A DNA stretch of 64,000 nt from positions 1 through 64,000 of the forward strand of contig CANPTO010000001.1 of the NCBI GenBank assembly GCA_947577025.1. The letters are read 5' to 3'. This document shows, in pieces, positions 37,048-48,723 of the stretch. This DNA is from an uncultured Clostridiaceae bacterium (lineage in GTDB: Bacteria; Bacillota; Clostridia; TANB77; CAG-508). The notes beneath the pieces are model-generated. The model was not told where the DNA came from. It did no database searches and saw only the letters and a program-made list of their open reading frames with translations. Each line of letters opens with the position of its first letter. The stretch's first letter is position 1. The translations under genes were made by a program, and so were the position numbers.

Positions 37048-40000
37048 TTACATTATTACTTCTATATCATATATTCTTCTAGTATCTTTAAGTTTTATTT
37101 CTTTTTCTTCTATTTCTTCTCCATTTACTATAAATTTTTCTACTCCGCGTATTTTTTGCATTTGGATTTTTTACTTTTATATTGTATATAGTTTCGCCAT
37201 ATTTATATCTAATAGAGTATTCTTTCCAGTTATTTGCTATACATGGCTCTACTTTTAGTGTATTATTTTCTATTTTTAGCCCTAGTATATATTCAAGTCC
37301 TGTTTTTAAAAGCCAGCTACTTGAACCAGTATACCATGTCCAGCCTCCTCTACCTGCTAGGTTTCCGCACTCCATATATATCGGCCGCTACTACATATGG
37401 TTCTACTTTATATTTATTTGCCGCTTCTTTTGTTCTTGAATGTTCTATTGGACTTATTGTTCTAAATAATTCTACTGCCTTATTTCCAAATCCTAGCATA
37501 CTTTGCGCTATTATTGCCCATATAGCACCATGGGTATATTGTCCTCCATTTTCTCTGGTTCCTGGCAAATATGCTTTTATATATCCTGGCTCTAGCTTAC
37601 TTTTTTCAAATGGTGGATCTAATAATTTTATTATTCCATTTTCTTTATCTACTAAATGATTTTCTAAGCTTTCCATTGATATATATTTTTTATCATTATC
37701 TCCTGCATTTGATATAGTTGCCCAACTTTGCGATATTCCATCTATTCTACATTCTTCGTTTTGAAGACTTCCTAGTTCGTCTCCATCATCTGTGAAGGCT
37801 CGTTTGTACCAGCGTCCATCCCAAGCTTGGGTGTTTAACGATTTTTTTAGTTTTTCTAGTATTTGTTTGTATTTTTCTATTATAGTTATCTGTTCTGTTT
37901 TACACTCTTCATTATTAATTAAATTTTGGTTTGGTTCTGTAGTAGATTGTTCATTATTGTTTGTTTGTTTTTCATTTCCGGTTTTTAGTAGTTTCTTCGA
38001 AGGGCGAACGAACCATTCTCGCGCCTACATCTGTTCCTAAATTATCTTCTGTGGCTTGGCTATTTGTATTCCAACTTCCGTTTTCCGACCTCTGACCTCC
38101 GACTTCCAACCTCTGTTTTCTCTCTTCCATTATTGGTATAAATTTATTTAATATATCATACAAGAAAAATCCTAGCCATACACTTTCCCCTTTTCCTTTA
38201 TTTCCTACTGTGCTCATTCCATCATTCCAGTCTCCTGACCCTATTTTAGGTAGTCCGTGTTCACCAAAGTTTAGACTTTTTTCTATCGCTCGCATGCAGT
38301 GCATATATATTGGCTCTGTTATTTGCGAATCTTCATATAAGTCATATCTTTCGTCTACTCCTTGCTTTAATATTTCACCTTTTTTGTAACTTGTTTGTAT
38401 ATTTAGTATTTCGTAATCTCCTGTCATATTTATATATTCACACACCATATATACAAGCCATAATAAGTCATCTGAAAATCTTGTACGTATTCCTCTAGAG
38501 GTTTCGTCATGCCACCAGTGTTCTACATCTCCTTCTATAAATTGGTGTTTTGAATGTTTTATTATTTGCTCTTTCATTAAGTTTACATCATAATATTTTA
38601 GACCTATAGTGTCTTGAAGTTGGTCTCTAAAGCCAAATGCTCCTCCTGATTGGTAAAAGCCTGACCTTGCCCACAGCCTACATACTAAGGTTTGATATAC
38701 AATCCATCCATTTAATAGTATATTAAATGATTCTACTGGTGTATTTACTTGAACTCTTCCTACAAATTCATTCCAGTAATTTTTTACTTTTTCTAACTCT
38801 ACTGTACAATTTTGTATTTTTGAATATTTGTAGCTATTATCTAAACATAGCATTTTTTCTTGTTCCATTCCTAATATAAAAGATATTTGTTTTGTTTCAT
38901 ATGCTTGTAGCTCTACTTCTATTTGAATGGCTACTATATTATTTTTTCCTAATGAATTTTCGTTATTTAAGCTAAACTTTTTTAGTGCTTCTGGATTTGC
39001 TAGTGTTCCATTTCCTATAAAAAAGCTTTTATCTCCTGTGTATGAAGTTATTTTTTCACTACTTGATATATATGCATATTCATTTTTGTCATCTATTCTA
39101 TTTTTTATTATTATTGTGTTAGAGTTTTCCTTATTTTCTATTTGTATATAGCCGTTAGAGTTTGTTTCATCCTCTCCTAATACTAGTTTTGTATAATATA
39201 CTAGTTTTACCTTTTTCCTTTTTGGACTTAAATTTTTTAAATTTAGTATATTTACTTTTACACTATCTTCTTTTGGTACAAATACTTTTAGTTCTTGCAT
39301 TATTCCCATACTTTCATGTTCATATTTTGCATAGCCCAGACCATAAGTTATAGTATAGTCATTATTATCTGGCATTGGGTTTAAACCTAATGACCATGTT
39401 TTTAGGCTTTCCTCTTCTTGCATATATATTATTTCTGATGGTGTATCTATTACTTGGTTGTTTGACCAAGCAGTTATTTTATTTAATCTACTATTTTTAT
39501 ACCATGTGAAGCCTCCTAAGCTTTCTGTAACTAATGTTCCAAACTTTTCGTTTGCTAATATGTTACTCCATACTGTTGGACATCTATTTTCTTTATTTAC
39601 TCTTATTATATATTCTTTTCCATCTTCTGAAAAACCGCCATATTCATTATAATATTTTAGTTTTTTGCTATCTAGTGGTTCTGTTATTTTTTCTTCTTCA
39701 AATATTACTTCTTTTGCAGTTTGGTTTCCTATCTCTTTTATTGTTTCTATATATTCTTCTTCTAGGTCTTTAATTTGCCTTGCTAGCTGACCTTTTTTGC
39801 TGTCTATTATTATATTTGCTTTAAATTCTAATAGTGGGGTCGCTTCTTTATCTTCTATTATAAATATTCCACCTTTTATATTTTGCATATATGATAAATT
39901 TTTATTTAATATACTGTTTATTATTTCTTCTTTTACATATCTTTCATAATTATTTTCTTCTTCATCTAATATTACTAAATCTACTTTTATATTTTTTAGC

Positions 40001-43000
40001 CTGTAAAATTCATATGCTTTTATTACCTCTTCTAATACATATATATCATTTATTCCGCTTACTTTTACTAGTATTATTGGTATGTCACCAGATATTCCAT
40101 ATTGCCAAAGCATACTTTGTGGATAATTTCCTTCTGAATAATTTTTTAGATATAGTTTTTTTAATGGGTTTTGATATAGTACAAAACCTAGCATGTTTTG
40201 GTATGTCTCAATTTCTCTATTATTTAGTCTTAAATATCTGCTTTCAGTTTCTACCCTTGCAGTAGCTAATTTGAAGTTCTTTTCTATTTTTTCAAAATTA
40301 CAATATTTTTTTACTCTATTAATTGCTTCTTCTTTTGTTTCACTTGCTGATATTATTAAACTTAGGTTTGTACTTTCTCCTGGATTTATTTTTACAGTTT
40401 GCTTAATTGCAATTATTGGGTCTAAACTTAAATTTATATTTTTTGAAAAAGGTTTTGAATTTTTTACCATAACTGGTAAGCCTAAGTTTCCTCTTCCTTG
40501 AAACTTTTCTTTATCTGTTTCATATTCTATGTCACCTAGAGTTCCTTTTTGTGCATATAGTGTAACTGCCATATACATTTCTTTTTCTTCATTAGAGCGT
40601 TTTCTTCTTTTTACTAATATTATATTATCCTCTATACTTTCAATACTTAAAAATAGTTTGCTAAATGCTGGGTGTGTGTTTGCTTGTGCTTGTGTGCAAA
40701 GTACTGGTTCAAAGCTTGAGGTTACTTCTATTATTTCTTCTTCTAATCCGTTATTTTTTATGTTTATATTTCGTATTTCTACTGGTTCTTCTTGTGCAAT
40801 GGTAACTTTAGTAACAGTTTCTACTCCTCCATCTATTCTTTTTATTTTATTTGCATCTTCTGAAAAACTTATTTCGTATTTATCTGGTTTTGATAAATAG
40901 TTCATATAGTTTCCTGTCCATATTCTTTTATTTTTTATGCTTTTTAAATAAAAGAACATCCCTTCATTTTCTTCTTCTGATGGTTTATACCTATTTATTA
41001 ATATATCTTTGTATTTACTGTATCCATTTCCCTTTTGATCCATTATTATTAAATAATTGTTGTTTGAAATAGCATTTATTTTAGTTAAGTTGTAATCTAT
41101 TTTATTATATACTCTTTGAGCGTAATTTTCGTAATCTATATATTGTATTTTTTCTGGCTTTTTCTTTTCTTCTTTTGTTATTAGCATATTTTCTGGCATC
41201 CTTTCTTCTAGTAATACCTCTATTGCTTCTATTTCAGGGTTATTACTAAACCTCTCTACAAGTATATTATTTTTAAATAAATTGTTTATTGAAAGAAGTA
41301 TTAATGCTTGATGATGTGCCATATATGTTTTTACAGGTTCATATTTTTTTCCCTTTTTTAGACGTATAGGTGTATAGTCTACTGATTCATAAAATCCATA
41401 TTTATTATACATTTCATATTTTTCAAGCTCTTTTAAGTTTTTTACTACTTCTTTTGGTTTTTCAGTTATTGCAAGTATTGAGGCATAACTTGCAACTACT
41501 ATGTCATCTTCCAAACCTCTTTTTAGCCCAAGCCATGGTATTCCTATTGCTTTATATTGGTAGTTTCCATTTAAGTCTTTCATATTAAATGCTGTTTCTG
41601 AAACTCCCCATGGTAAGCCTAATTTTTTTGCATATTCTTTTTGATTATCTATCATAAATTTGCATGATTCATCTAGCAAACTTCCTTTATATTTTTTTAT
41701 ATTGATATTTGGCATTAAATATTCAAATGCTGTACCTGACCACGATATAAGGCCTTTGTAACCATTTAGTACAGTTAATGTTCTATTTAGACTATGCCAA
41801 TGTTTTGCACTTACATCTTTTTTTGCTATTGCAATTAAACTTGCTTGCCTTGCTTCTGAAGCTAATAGGTCATAATATGATGGTGTTAGTTTATTTTCCT
41901 CTATGTCAAAGCCTATGGAGAATAACATTTTTTCTTCATCATATAATTTTGTAAAATCTGCATTTGCAATTGGTATATCTCCTATTTGATTATCTACCCA
42001 ATATGGTATTAATGCTAGGTATTTGTCTTTTTCTTCTTTTGATAAATTTTCATCTTCTGTTATTGTTTTTCTTGCTTCTTTATAAAAGCTTTTTAGTACA
42101 TACACATAACCTATAAAGTTACCACTATCTACTGTTGATACATACCTTGGTATTAGTGGCTCTAAAGTACTTATATTATACCAATTGTATAAATGACCAT
42201 GCCATTTTGGAAGGCTTTGTATTACTTGTACCATTTTGTTTAATAATTGCAAAGTATCATATAGGTTTTCATAGCCTAAGTCGTAACTTGAAACTACACT
42301 TAATAGTCCAAGACCTATATTTGTAGAAGATGTTCTTTGTACTGTCTTTGGTTTTCTATCTTCTTGATAATTATCTGGCGGAAGATAATTGTTTTTTTCT
42401 GTTAACATGTCTTTAAAAAATTGCCATGTTTTTCTTCCACATTCTAGTACATATTCTTGCTCTTGCTTATTTAGTTCTTCTAATTTTTCTTTTTCCTTTT
42501 CTTGTTTACTTATATACCACATAAAAGTTGGCGCTATTAACCATAGCAAACCTATAACTAAAAGTATTATATTTTGCATTCCTGCTATAATAGCAATTAT
42601 GCCAAATACAATATTTGCAGACATATTTTTATAATAGGCTACTAAGTCATTTTTGCTTAACTTTTCAGCTTCTTCTGAGGTTGTCCATTCTAGCAGGTGT
42701 TTATTACTTATTTTTAGCCTATACATGCTTCTTACTATTGCATCTAATGACATGTATGCTTTATCTGGAAGCACTAAAATTTCTATTACTCCTCGTATTA
42801 TGCTTGCTGCAAATGAGTTAATTGTTGGTTCAAAATTTCTTTGGTATTTATTTCCTTCTTTTCTAAAAATTATTTTATTTATGATGTCTATTATTGTTGG
42901 CATTATTACAGCAATTATTGCTAATATTAAAAACATATTTATATTCACTTTTTTAAATATATTTATAACTACTGCTATAATTATTAGTAACATTATTGAA

Positions 43001-45432
43001 ATAGGAAGTATTGCTCTTATTAAATTATCAAATATTTTATATTTTGATAAAAAGTTTAGTGGGTTTTCCTTTTTTATTTCCTTTTTGTCTATTATATGTT
43101 TTTTTATCCATGAGTATATCTGAAAGTCTCCTCTTGTCCACCTATGAAGTCTTGCTTTAAAACTTGCATATGAATATGGGTATCCATCCATAAGCATTAT
43201 ATCACTGGCAAGTCCACACCTTAAGTAGCTTCCTTCTAGTAAGTCATGGCTTAATACTGTGTTTTCTGGTATTTCATTTTTTAATACTTTTGAAAATACC
43301 TCTAGGTTATATATTCCTTTTCCTGTAAATATTCCTTCTTCGAAATTGTCTTGATATATATCTGAAATAGCATTTGCATATGGGTCTACTCCTCCATTTC
43401 CTGCAAATATTTTTGTAAATAAATTTTTTCTACTAGCATTTAATTTTATTCCTACTCTTGGCTGTATCAATGCATGCCCTTCTATTACACAGTCCCCTTT
43501 TTCATTTAGTTCAGGTTCATTTAATATGTGTTGCATTGCTCCTATTAGTTCTAAACCACTATTTAATACAAGTTCAGTATCGCTATCTAATGTTATTATA
43601 TATTTTACTTTTGCTGGTAATTCTTTTATATTATTCTGCTTTTTCCATTTTTCTATTGAATTTTCTTTAAATACATTTTCTTCATTTCCAAGTAAATATT
43701 CATTAAATTGATTTAGTAAGCCTCTTTTTCGCTCCCAACCTAAATAACATTCTTCTTTTCCATTCCAAAATCTCTTTCTATATATAAAATTAAATTTTGG
43801 AATTTTTCCTTCTTGCACAGGGTACCTATTATTTAGTATTTCTATTTGCTCTAATCCTTCTTTTATTACCTCTTCATCAAACTTTTCTTCTTTATTTGCT
43901 CCGTGAAGAACAGTCACCAAGTAGTGCAAAATGAATATTTTCATTTTTATTTGCTAAATAGTATACTTCTAATTTTCTCATTAGTTCTTTTACTTTTTCT
44001 TTTCCTTTTATTATTGTTGGTATTACAACAAATGTTTCACTTTCTTCTAGTTTTCCGTATATCTATTTTTGGTATTGGTTTTGGTCTAATTATTTTTCCT
44101 AATATATACCTAATTATTTGACCCACTATTTCCTGTATTGGTATTATGCTTATTAGGAATAATAAAAGAGCAATTGCAAAATTTGTTTTATTATATATAA
44201 TTGTACATATTAGTATATCTATTATTATGCTACTTCCCCATATTGTAAGCACATATAGTTTTGCTTTTTGCTTGTGAGTTAGTATTTTCTTTTCTCTTCC
44301 TAACAATACATTTATTAATTCGTATTTTCCTTTACTTATTAAATAATAGCCTACATGTTTTTGTTTTTTTCCTATGTTTTCTCTACTACATAATTCTATT
44401 ATTTTATTTGCTATATATATTTCAGAAACTTTTGTTTTTAACGATATCTTTTTTATTTCTGCTCTATATATTTCTTTTGTTCTATAATCCATTTTATTAT
44501 AAACATCTGCGGGGTCTTTTTTTAGAAGTTCTTCTACTCCATTTATATTTTGGAATATTTGCATAAAATCCATTCTAAGTAATTCTTTTATACTAAGTAT
44601 TGCATTTGCCATACTTACTTTTTTTAGTGCTATATCAAAGTGCTCTTTTCGTATCACTTCATTAGTAGTAGTTCCGAAGTTTGTTTACTTGCTCTTCTAA
44701 AGCATTAATATAACTATATGCTGCTTTTCCATATTTTTTTAGCCTATATGACATATACTCTATAAATGGGTATTTCATTTCTCCATACCCTTTTACTTTT
44801 TGTTTATATTCTGTTAAATTCTTAAATTTTAGTTCTTCCTTATTTTCTATTAATCTTTCTAATATGTTTTCAACTCTATATTTTTGCATTTGGCTAAAGT
44901 ATATTTTTTCACATATATCTTTCACATTTTGTATTAATGCTATTTGAATAAATATTCCTATATTCCATATTTCATCCATGCTTAATGTTTTTTTCTTTTG
45001 GTATGCTTTTAACAGTTCTGCTACAGTTTTTCCTTCAATTTTGTTATCTGTATATGCTACAATTTCTGAAGCTAATACATATACCCTTGCAAAACCTTTG
45101 TATATACCATTCGAAATACCCACAAAACTCACATATTTGTTAAGAGGCATTTGGCTTATAATTATTTTATATGTTTCTTCTAACATATAAAAATTATCTA
45201 ACAGCCACTCTCCAGCAGGGTGAATTGGCAAGCCTAATTTTATGTGCTCGCTAAGTAAATTATATACTTCTTCTATAATTTCAAAATTTTCTTTACATTT
45301 TGGAATAGGATATGTGTCCTTACTACTACTGTTTTGCAAAATATGGTCTGATGCCATTTTTTCCATATAGTTTTCCAAGCTCACTTTATCTAAGGTAACA
45401 CCTTTTATATTTAAATTTCTATAATCTCTCAT
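37048..45432 (-). CDS. ndvB: Cyclic beta-1,2-glucan synthase (NdvB/Cgs type) with six CGG +1 recoding sites
   Basis: Giant enzyme that makes cyclic beta-1,2-glucan from UDP-glucose. Removing six C residues gives one frame of 2792 aa, a usual size for the family. Order: N-terminal glycoamylase-like region, membrane segments, GT84 glycosyltransferase (Y-I-I-T-L-D-S-D-T-E), more membrane segments, a second glycoamylase-like domain, then the GH94 phosphorylase part (H-W-W-H-D-E-T-S-R-G-I-R-T-R, G-S-G-D-W-N-D-G-M, G-R-G-G-W-T-W-Y-T-G-S). Sites: 44674-44676, 44055-44057, 43901-43903, 37978-37980, 37365-37367, 37145-37147; each lies between segments that match successive parts of the family. Within GH94, about 80 extra residues made of intergenic repeat sequence interrupt the domain before A-W-D-G-R-W-Y. 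If the sites are not recoded, the gene is in seven pieces. Confidence 0.9.
38068..38115 (-). repeat. Heptamer tandem repeat inside the ndvB coding sequence
   Basis: Seven 7-base units of the type GGAGGTC / GGAAGTT / GGAAAAC in a row on the coding strand. Because 7 is not a multiple of 3, gain or loss of a unit changes the frame. The same heptamers are intergenic at 913, 33908 and 36483. Confidence 0.7.
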
Positions 45433-45445
45433 TTTAAAAAATTTC

Positions 45446-45492
45446 CACTCCTTAGCAAACGTTTTGCACTTATTATTTGCTAAGTGTGGAAA
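45446..45492. other. Hairpin upstream of ndvB
   Basis: CCACTCCTTAGCAAA ... TTTGCTAAGTGTGG forms an imperfect stem that includes the region just before the ndvB start and its GGAG. It could affect initiation. Confidence 0.4.
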
Positions 45493-45516
45493 ATTTATAC
45501 TATTTTTATATTTTAT

Positions 45517-45612
45517 TTATATGCAAAAAACTGCATATAAAGGAACTGATTTTATATTGTTTTCGAATCCAAAGTTTTTTTCTGAAATTCTAATGCCATA
45601 TAGTAACATGAA
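45517..45612 (-). pseudogene. C-terminal relic of a DUF4143 ATPase
   Basis: Encodes G-I-R-I-S-E-K-N-F-G-F-E-N-N-I-K-S-V-P-L-Y-A and a stop, nearly identical to the last residues of the intact ATPase gene at 49941-51237. Nothing further upstream remains. With the amidase fragment near 49855 it marks a past duplication. Confidence 0.75.
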
Positions 45613-45684
45613 ATTACCTTAGCTATATTTATCAAATTCCCAAAAGTGACAGATATCCCAGAAGGAAACGTCCCCAATGGGAAC

Positions 45685-46410
45685 CTATGAGTAAAAATAA
45701 TCTACTATCCCATTATATATTCCCCATGCTAATCGGTTTTGGTATGTGTCATCTAATAATAGCTTTTCTTCTTCTGCATTTGATAAAAAGCCACATTCTA
45801 CTATTGATATTGGTACTTCTACATGTTTCATTATGTAGACTGTATCTAACTTCATTGCTACTCTGTTATTTTCTCTTTGTATTGCTTCATTTAAATTTTG
45901 TTGTATGCTTTTTGCAAGTTTTGTACTTTGTTCATTTCCATCTTTATAAAAACATTGCCATCCCCAATATTGTTCTTGTGGTATTTTATTTAAATGTATT
46001 GATACAAATATATCTGCACTGCTTTCATTTCCTATTTTCACTCTATTATGTATATCTGATACTTTTTTCTGTTTTAACGTCTTACTGTCTATATCATATA
46101 TTGCATTTTCGTCACTTCTTGTTAGTATTACTGTTGCCCCTGATTGTTCTAATAAATTTTGCAATTTCATTGCTATTTTTAGGTTTGTTTCTGCTTCTGT
46201 TGTTCCGATTTCTACTTTGTGCCCCGCTCATCTGGAACTCCATGCCCGTGCATCTATTACTATTACCTTATTTGTTACTGGTAAGGCTACAGTTTCTATT
46301 GTATTTTCTGTTTTATTTTCTACTGTATTTACTCCTATTGTGCAAGCAATTAGTGTAGCAAACACCATTAAACTAACATATATTAATTTCTTTTTATGTA
46401 TTATTATCAT
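45685..46410 (-). CDS. N-acetylmuramoyl-L-alanine amidase, CwlD-like, with three CGG +1 recoding sites
   Basis: Zinc amidase of the Amidase_3 family. An N-terminal membrane segment (KLIYVSLMVFATLIACTIGV) and size (240 aa) fit CwlD, which makes muramic lactam in the spore cortex. The start ATG at 46408-46410 has GGGGTG 7 bases upstream. Three CGG codons lie within 44 bases: 46247-46249, 46225-46227, 46206-46208. Skipping each C gives V-I-D-A-G-H-G-V-P-D-E-G-A-Q-S-R-N-G-T-T-E-A-E, the zinc His (GHG), the conserved G-A and the zinc Glu. Later come S-I-H-L-N with the second zinc His and V-E-C-G-F-L-S-N with the catalytic Glu. Three shifts return to the original frame, but the unshifted reading hits TGA between them. 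Confidence 0.9.
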
Positions 46411-46533
46411 ATAAAAACACCCCATAAATATATATGTGGTGTTTTGCTATTTTATACTATTTTCTTTAGTACAGATTTTGTTATAAAATTACGAAAAATA
46501 AAATTAGTGAGGGATTTTTTTGAGAAAATATAA

Positions 46534-46760
46534 TGAAAAGGCTAATATAATTGCTCCTATAATTCGCAAACTAGAGAAGAATTAAAATTTTCAAAAGAAG
46601 AAGTATGTAAAAGAATGCAACTTCGTGGTATATATGCATAGAGTAGAATTATAAAGAATAGAATAATAATTAAGTATATTAAAAGATTTTGAACTTATTG
46701 CTCTATGTGATATTTTAAATATTGATTATAATAAAGAAATAAAAAATTTAATTGATTAAA
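46534..46760 (+). pseudogene. Relic of an XRE-type regulator
   Basis: Scattered frames encode T-R-E-E-L-K-F-S-K-E-E-V-C-K-R-M-Q-L-R-G-I-Y and later E-L-I-A-L-C-D-I-L-N-I-D-Y, the two ends of a common helix-turn-helix protein, broken by stops and frame changes not involving CGG. Confidence 0.6.
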
Positions 46761-46786
46761 ATGAAAAAAAGAGGCTATTTTTTTTC

Positions 46787-47031
46787 ATTTTTTTATATTC
46801 TTAGGAAACCTATGAAACTTTTTAGTTACGCAATACAAAGTGAAAATAAAATTTAACATATTTTATTTTCAAAAGAAAGTCATCCACGTAAGTGGTGAGT
46901 TTCCTTAGAAGATAGTTATGGAAGAATTAGATTTTACTAAAGTATAACTCATTCGTACGCATTAAAATGCTACGACTGAGAAATCTTAGCGAAAAATGAG
47001 CTTAGAAAATTTTATTCTTGTTTTTTATATC
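46787..47031 (-). repeat. Composite ~240-bp repeat element, copy B
   Basis: Inverted relative to copy A (4481-4710). Both termini and the block GTCGTAGCATTTTAATGCG match; the internal part differs (an insertion with CCACTTACGTGG). No open frame. Confidence 0.7.
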
Positions 47032-47481
47032 TTCGGCAGGCTTTTACAATTTCAAAAAATATTATGTTACGCTATGTAAAAGGAGATGATTTTTATGATT
47101 AATTCAATATCTCTAAAAAATTAAAAGCTAAAGCAAAATTATAAAAGTTAATAATGCAAAATGCACTTTATCAAAAAATAGTTAAACAAAGTCAAAAATT
47201 AGCTAACTATATGCAAATACAATTTAAAGAAATGAATAAATGACAAAAATCTAATTAGTAAAAACTATATATTAAACAATTTTTATTGTCTAATATATAG
47301 TTTTATTCTTAATAATTATTTTATTTATTAATTGATGTATACTTTTTATTAAATTACTATTATAATTTATTTATGTAAATATCGCTAAATCAAATAAGGT
47401 TCTATAAAAAAACTATTTTTTTATAAAATTTTGTAACGAATTTAATATATTTTGACACTATATTAATAGGAGAGTAAAATA
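47032..47481. other. Spacer with gene debris and the sigma operon control region
   Basis: A ribosome site with ATG at 47096 opens only a few codons; further Lys/Asn-coding scraps follow. A hairpin ACTATATATTAAAC ... GTCTAATATATAGT lies at 47266-47303. The right end should contain the promoter of the sigma factor gene, for which I cannot name the boxes with confidence. Confidence 0.4.
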
Positions 47482-47964
47482 ATGGAAAGTATGGATAAAA
47501 TTTACAAAGAATATGCTAATTTGATAAAAAACTATATATTCAGTATTACAAAAGATTTAAACCTATCTGAAGATATTATGCAAGAAACATTTTTAGTAGC
47601 AATTAATCAAATAGATAAGTTTCGTGGAGATTGTAAAATTTCTACTTGGCTTTGTTCTATTGCAAAAAAAATTCTGTATAAGAAAATAAAAAGGAACAAT
47701 TTAAGTAATACTGTATCTATTGATGAAATGAACCTTGTAGATAATAAAGTGCTAGAAGAAGAATATCTTCGTTATGATAGCAAATTGAAATTATTTGAAT
47801 CTCTTCAAAAGTTAGATGCTAATACTAGAGAAATAATGTATTTAAGGCTTATTGGAGACTTAACATTTAAGGAAATTGGCATAATATTACATAAAAGTGA
47901 AAACTGGGCAAGAACTACATTCTTTAGAGGAAAACAAAAATTAAGAAAGGAGGATATTGTATGA
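47482..47964 (+). CDS. ECF-type RNA polymerase sigma factor
   Basis: 160 aa. Sigma-70 region 2 (L-S-E-D-I-M-Q-E-T-F-L-V-A-I near residues 27-42, then F-R-G-D-C-K-I-S-T-W-L) and region 4 (E-I-M-Y-L-R-L-I-G-D-L-T-F-K-E-I-G, R-G-K-Q-K-L-R). AGGAGAG lies 7 bases before the ATG. Its end overlaps the start of the anti-sigma gene (ATGA), so the two are coupled. Such factors usually switch on their own operon; the target genes cannot be inferred here. No CGG codon. Confidence 0.9.
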   Translation: MESMDKIYKEYANLIKNYIFSITKDLNLSEDIMQETFLVAINQIDKFRGDCKISTWLCSIAKKILYKKIKRNNLSNTVSIDEMNLVDNKVLEEEYLRYDSKLKLFESLQKLDANTREIMYLRLIGDLTFKEIGIILHKSENWARTTFFRGKQKLRKEDIV

Positions 47965-48617
47965 AACAAGTAGATTGTAATGTTATCAAAGATTTGTTAC
48001 CTAGTTATTGTGATAAGGTAACATCTAATGTTACTAATAATCTCGTTGAGGAACATTTATCAACCTGCAAAGATTGTTCTTCAGTATTAAAAGATATGAC
48101 TAAACAAATAGATATCGAAATTAACCAAAATCAAAGTGAACAAATTGATTATTTAAGAAAATATAAAAAGAATAAGATTATAACAATTATTTTTGCTATT
48201 ATTTTAACAATAATTATAATACTTGCTACTTTTATATCATTATATATTTTTGCTAAAAAAGCAGAATTTTTTGTTGATGTAGTTGATCTTTCTATTTCAT
48301 TATCTCAAAAAGATAATATTAATGGAAAAGAAAATCTATTATTTGAAATATCTGACAAAAATTATAAATATGATTTAAAATATTACAGATATGAAATACT
48401 TGAAGATACACAAAGCGAATCTATATATTTTAGAATTGTAGGAAAGTATTCATTTGGTGATACAGCACGTAATTATTTCTCAATGCAAATATCAGAAAAA
48501 ACAAATCATATATATATAGAAGATACAAAAGGTAATAAAAAAGAAATATGGAATAAAGATACTGGTCTCCAAGTAAAAGATTCATCACATACGCATTCCA
48601 CAACTACTAATTATTAA
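47961..48617 (+). CDS. Membrane anti-sigma factor with zinc-finger motif
   Basis: 218 aa. The N-terminal anti-sigma zinc domain shows C-N-V-I-K-D-L-L-P-S-Y and H-L-S-T-C-K-D-C (His-Cys-Cys motif). One membrane segment at about residues 73-97 (IITIIFAIILTIIIILATFI). The outer C-terminal domain (~115 residues) has no recognised family and would sense the signal. Translationally coupled to the sigma factor gene. Confidence 0.85.
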   Translation: MKQVDCNVIKDLLPSYCDKVTSNVTNNLVEEHLSTCKDCSSVLKDMTKQIDIEINQNQSEQIDYLRKYKKNKIITIIFAIILTIIIILATFISLYIFAKKAEFFVDVVDLSISLSQKDNINGKENLLFEISDKNYKYDLKYYRYEILEDTQSESIYFRIVGKYSFGDTARNYFSMQISEKTNHIYIEDTKGNKKEIWNKDTGLQVKDSSHTHSTTTNY

Positions 48618-48624
48618 TTATACA

Positions 48625-48657
48625 TAAAAAAAGATGCTATTACGCATCTTTTTTTAT
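48625..48657 (+). terminator. Intrinsic terminator of the sigma operon
   Basis: AAAAAAAGATGC TATTAC GCATCTTTTTTT: stem with A-run and T-run, 8 bases after the anti-sigma stop. Confidence 0.85.
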
Positions 48658-48723
48658 GAACATATAGTTGCCTAGTTGGTTTATAAGTTACAAATTTTTA
48701 ATTACTATTTACAGTTTAATTTA

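Noticed and set aside
37048..46410. Pseudogenes: decayed glucan synthase and amidase
   Set aside because: No other stop, deletion or frame break is found in more than 9 kb, and all catalytic motifs are intact once the C is skipped. Real relics in the window (19562, 46534) show mixed damage without CGG.
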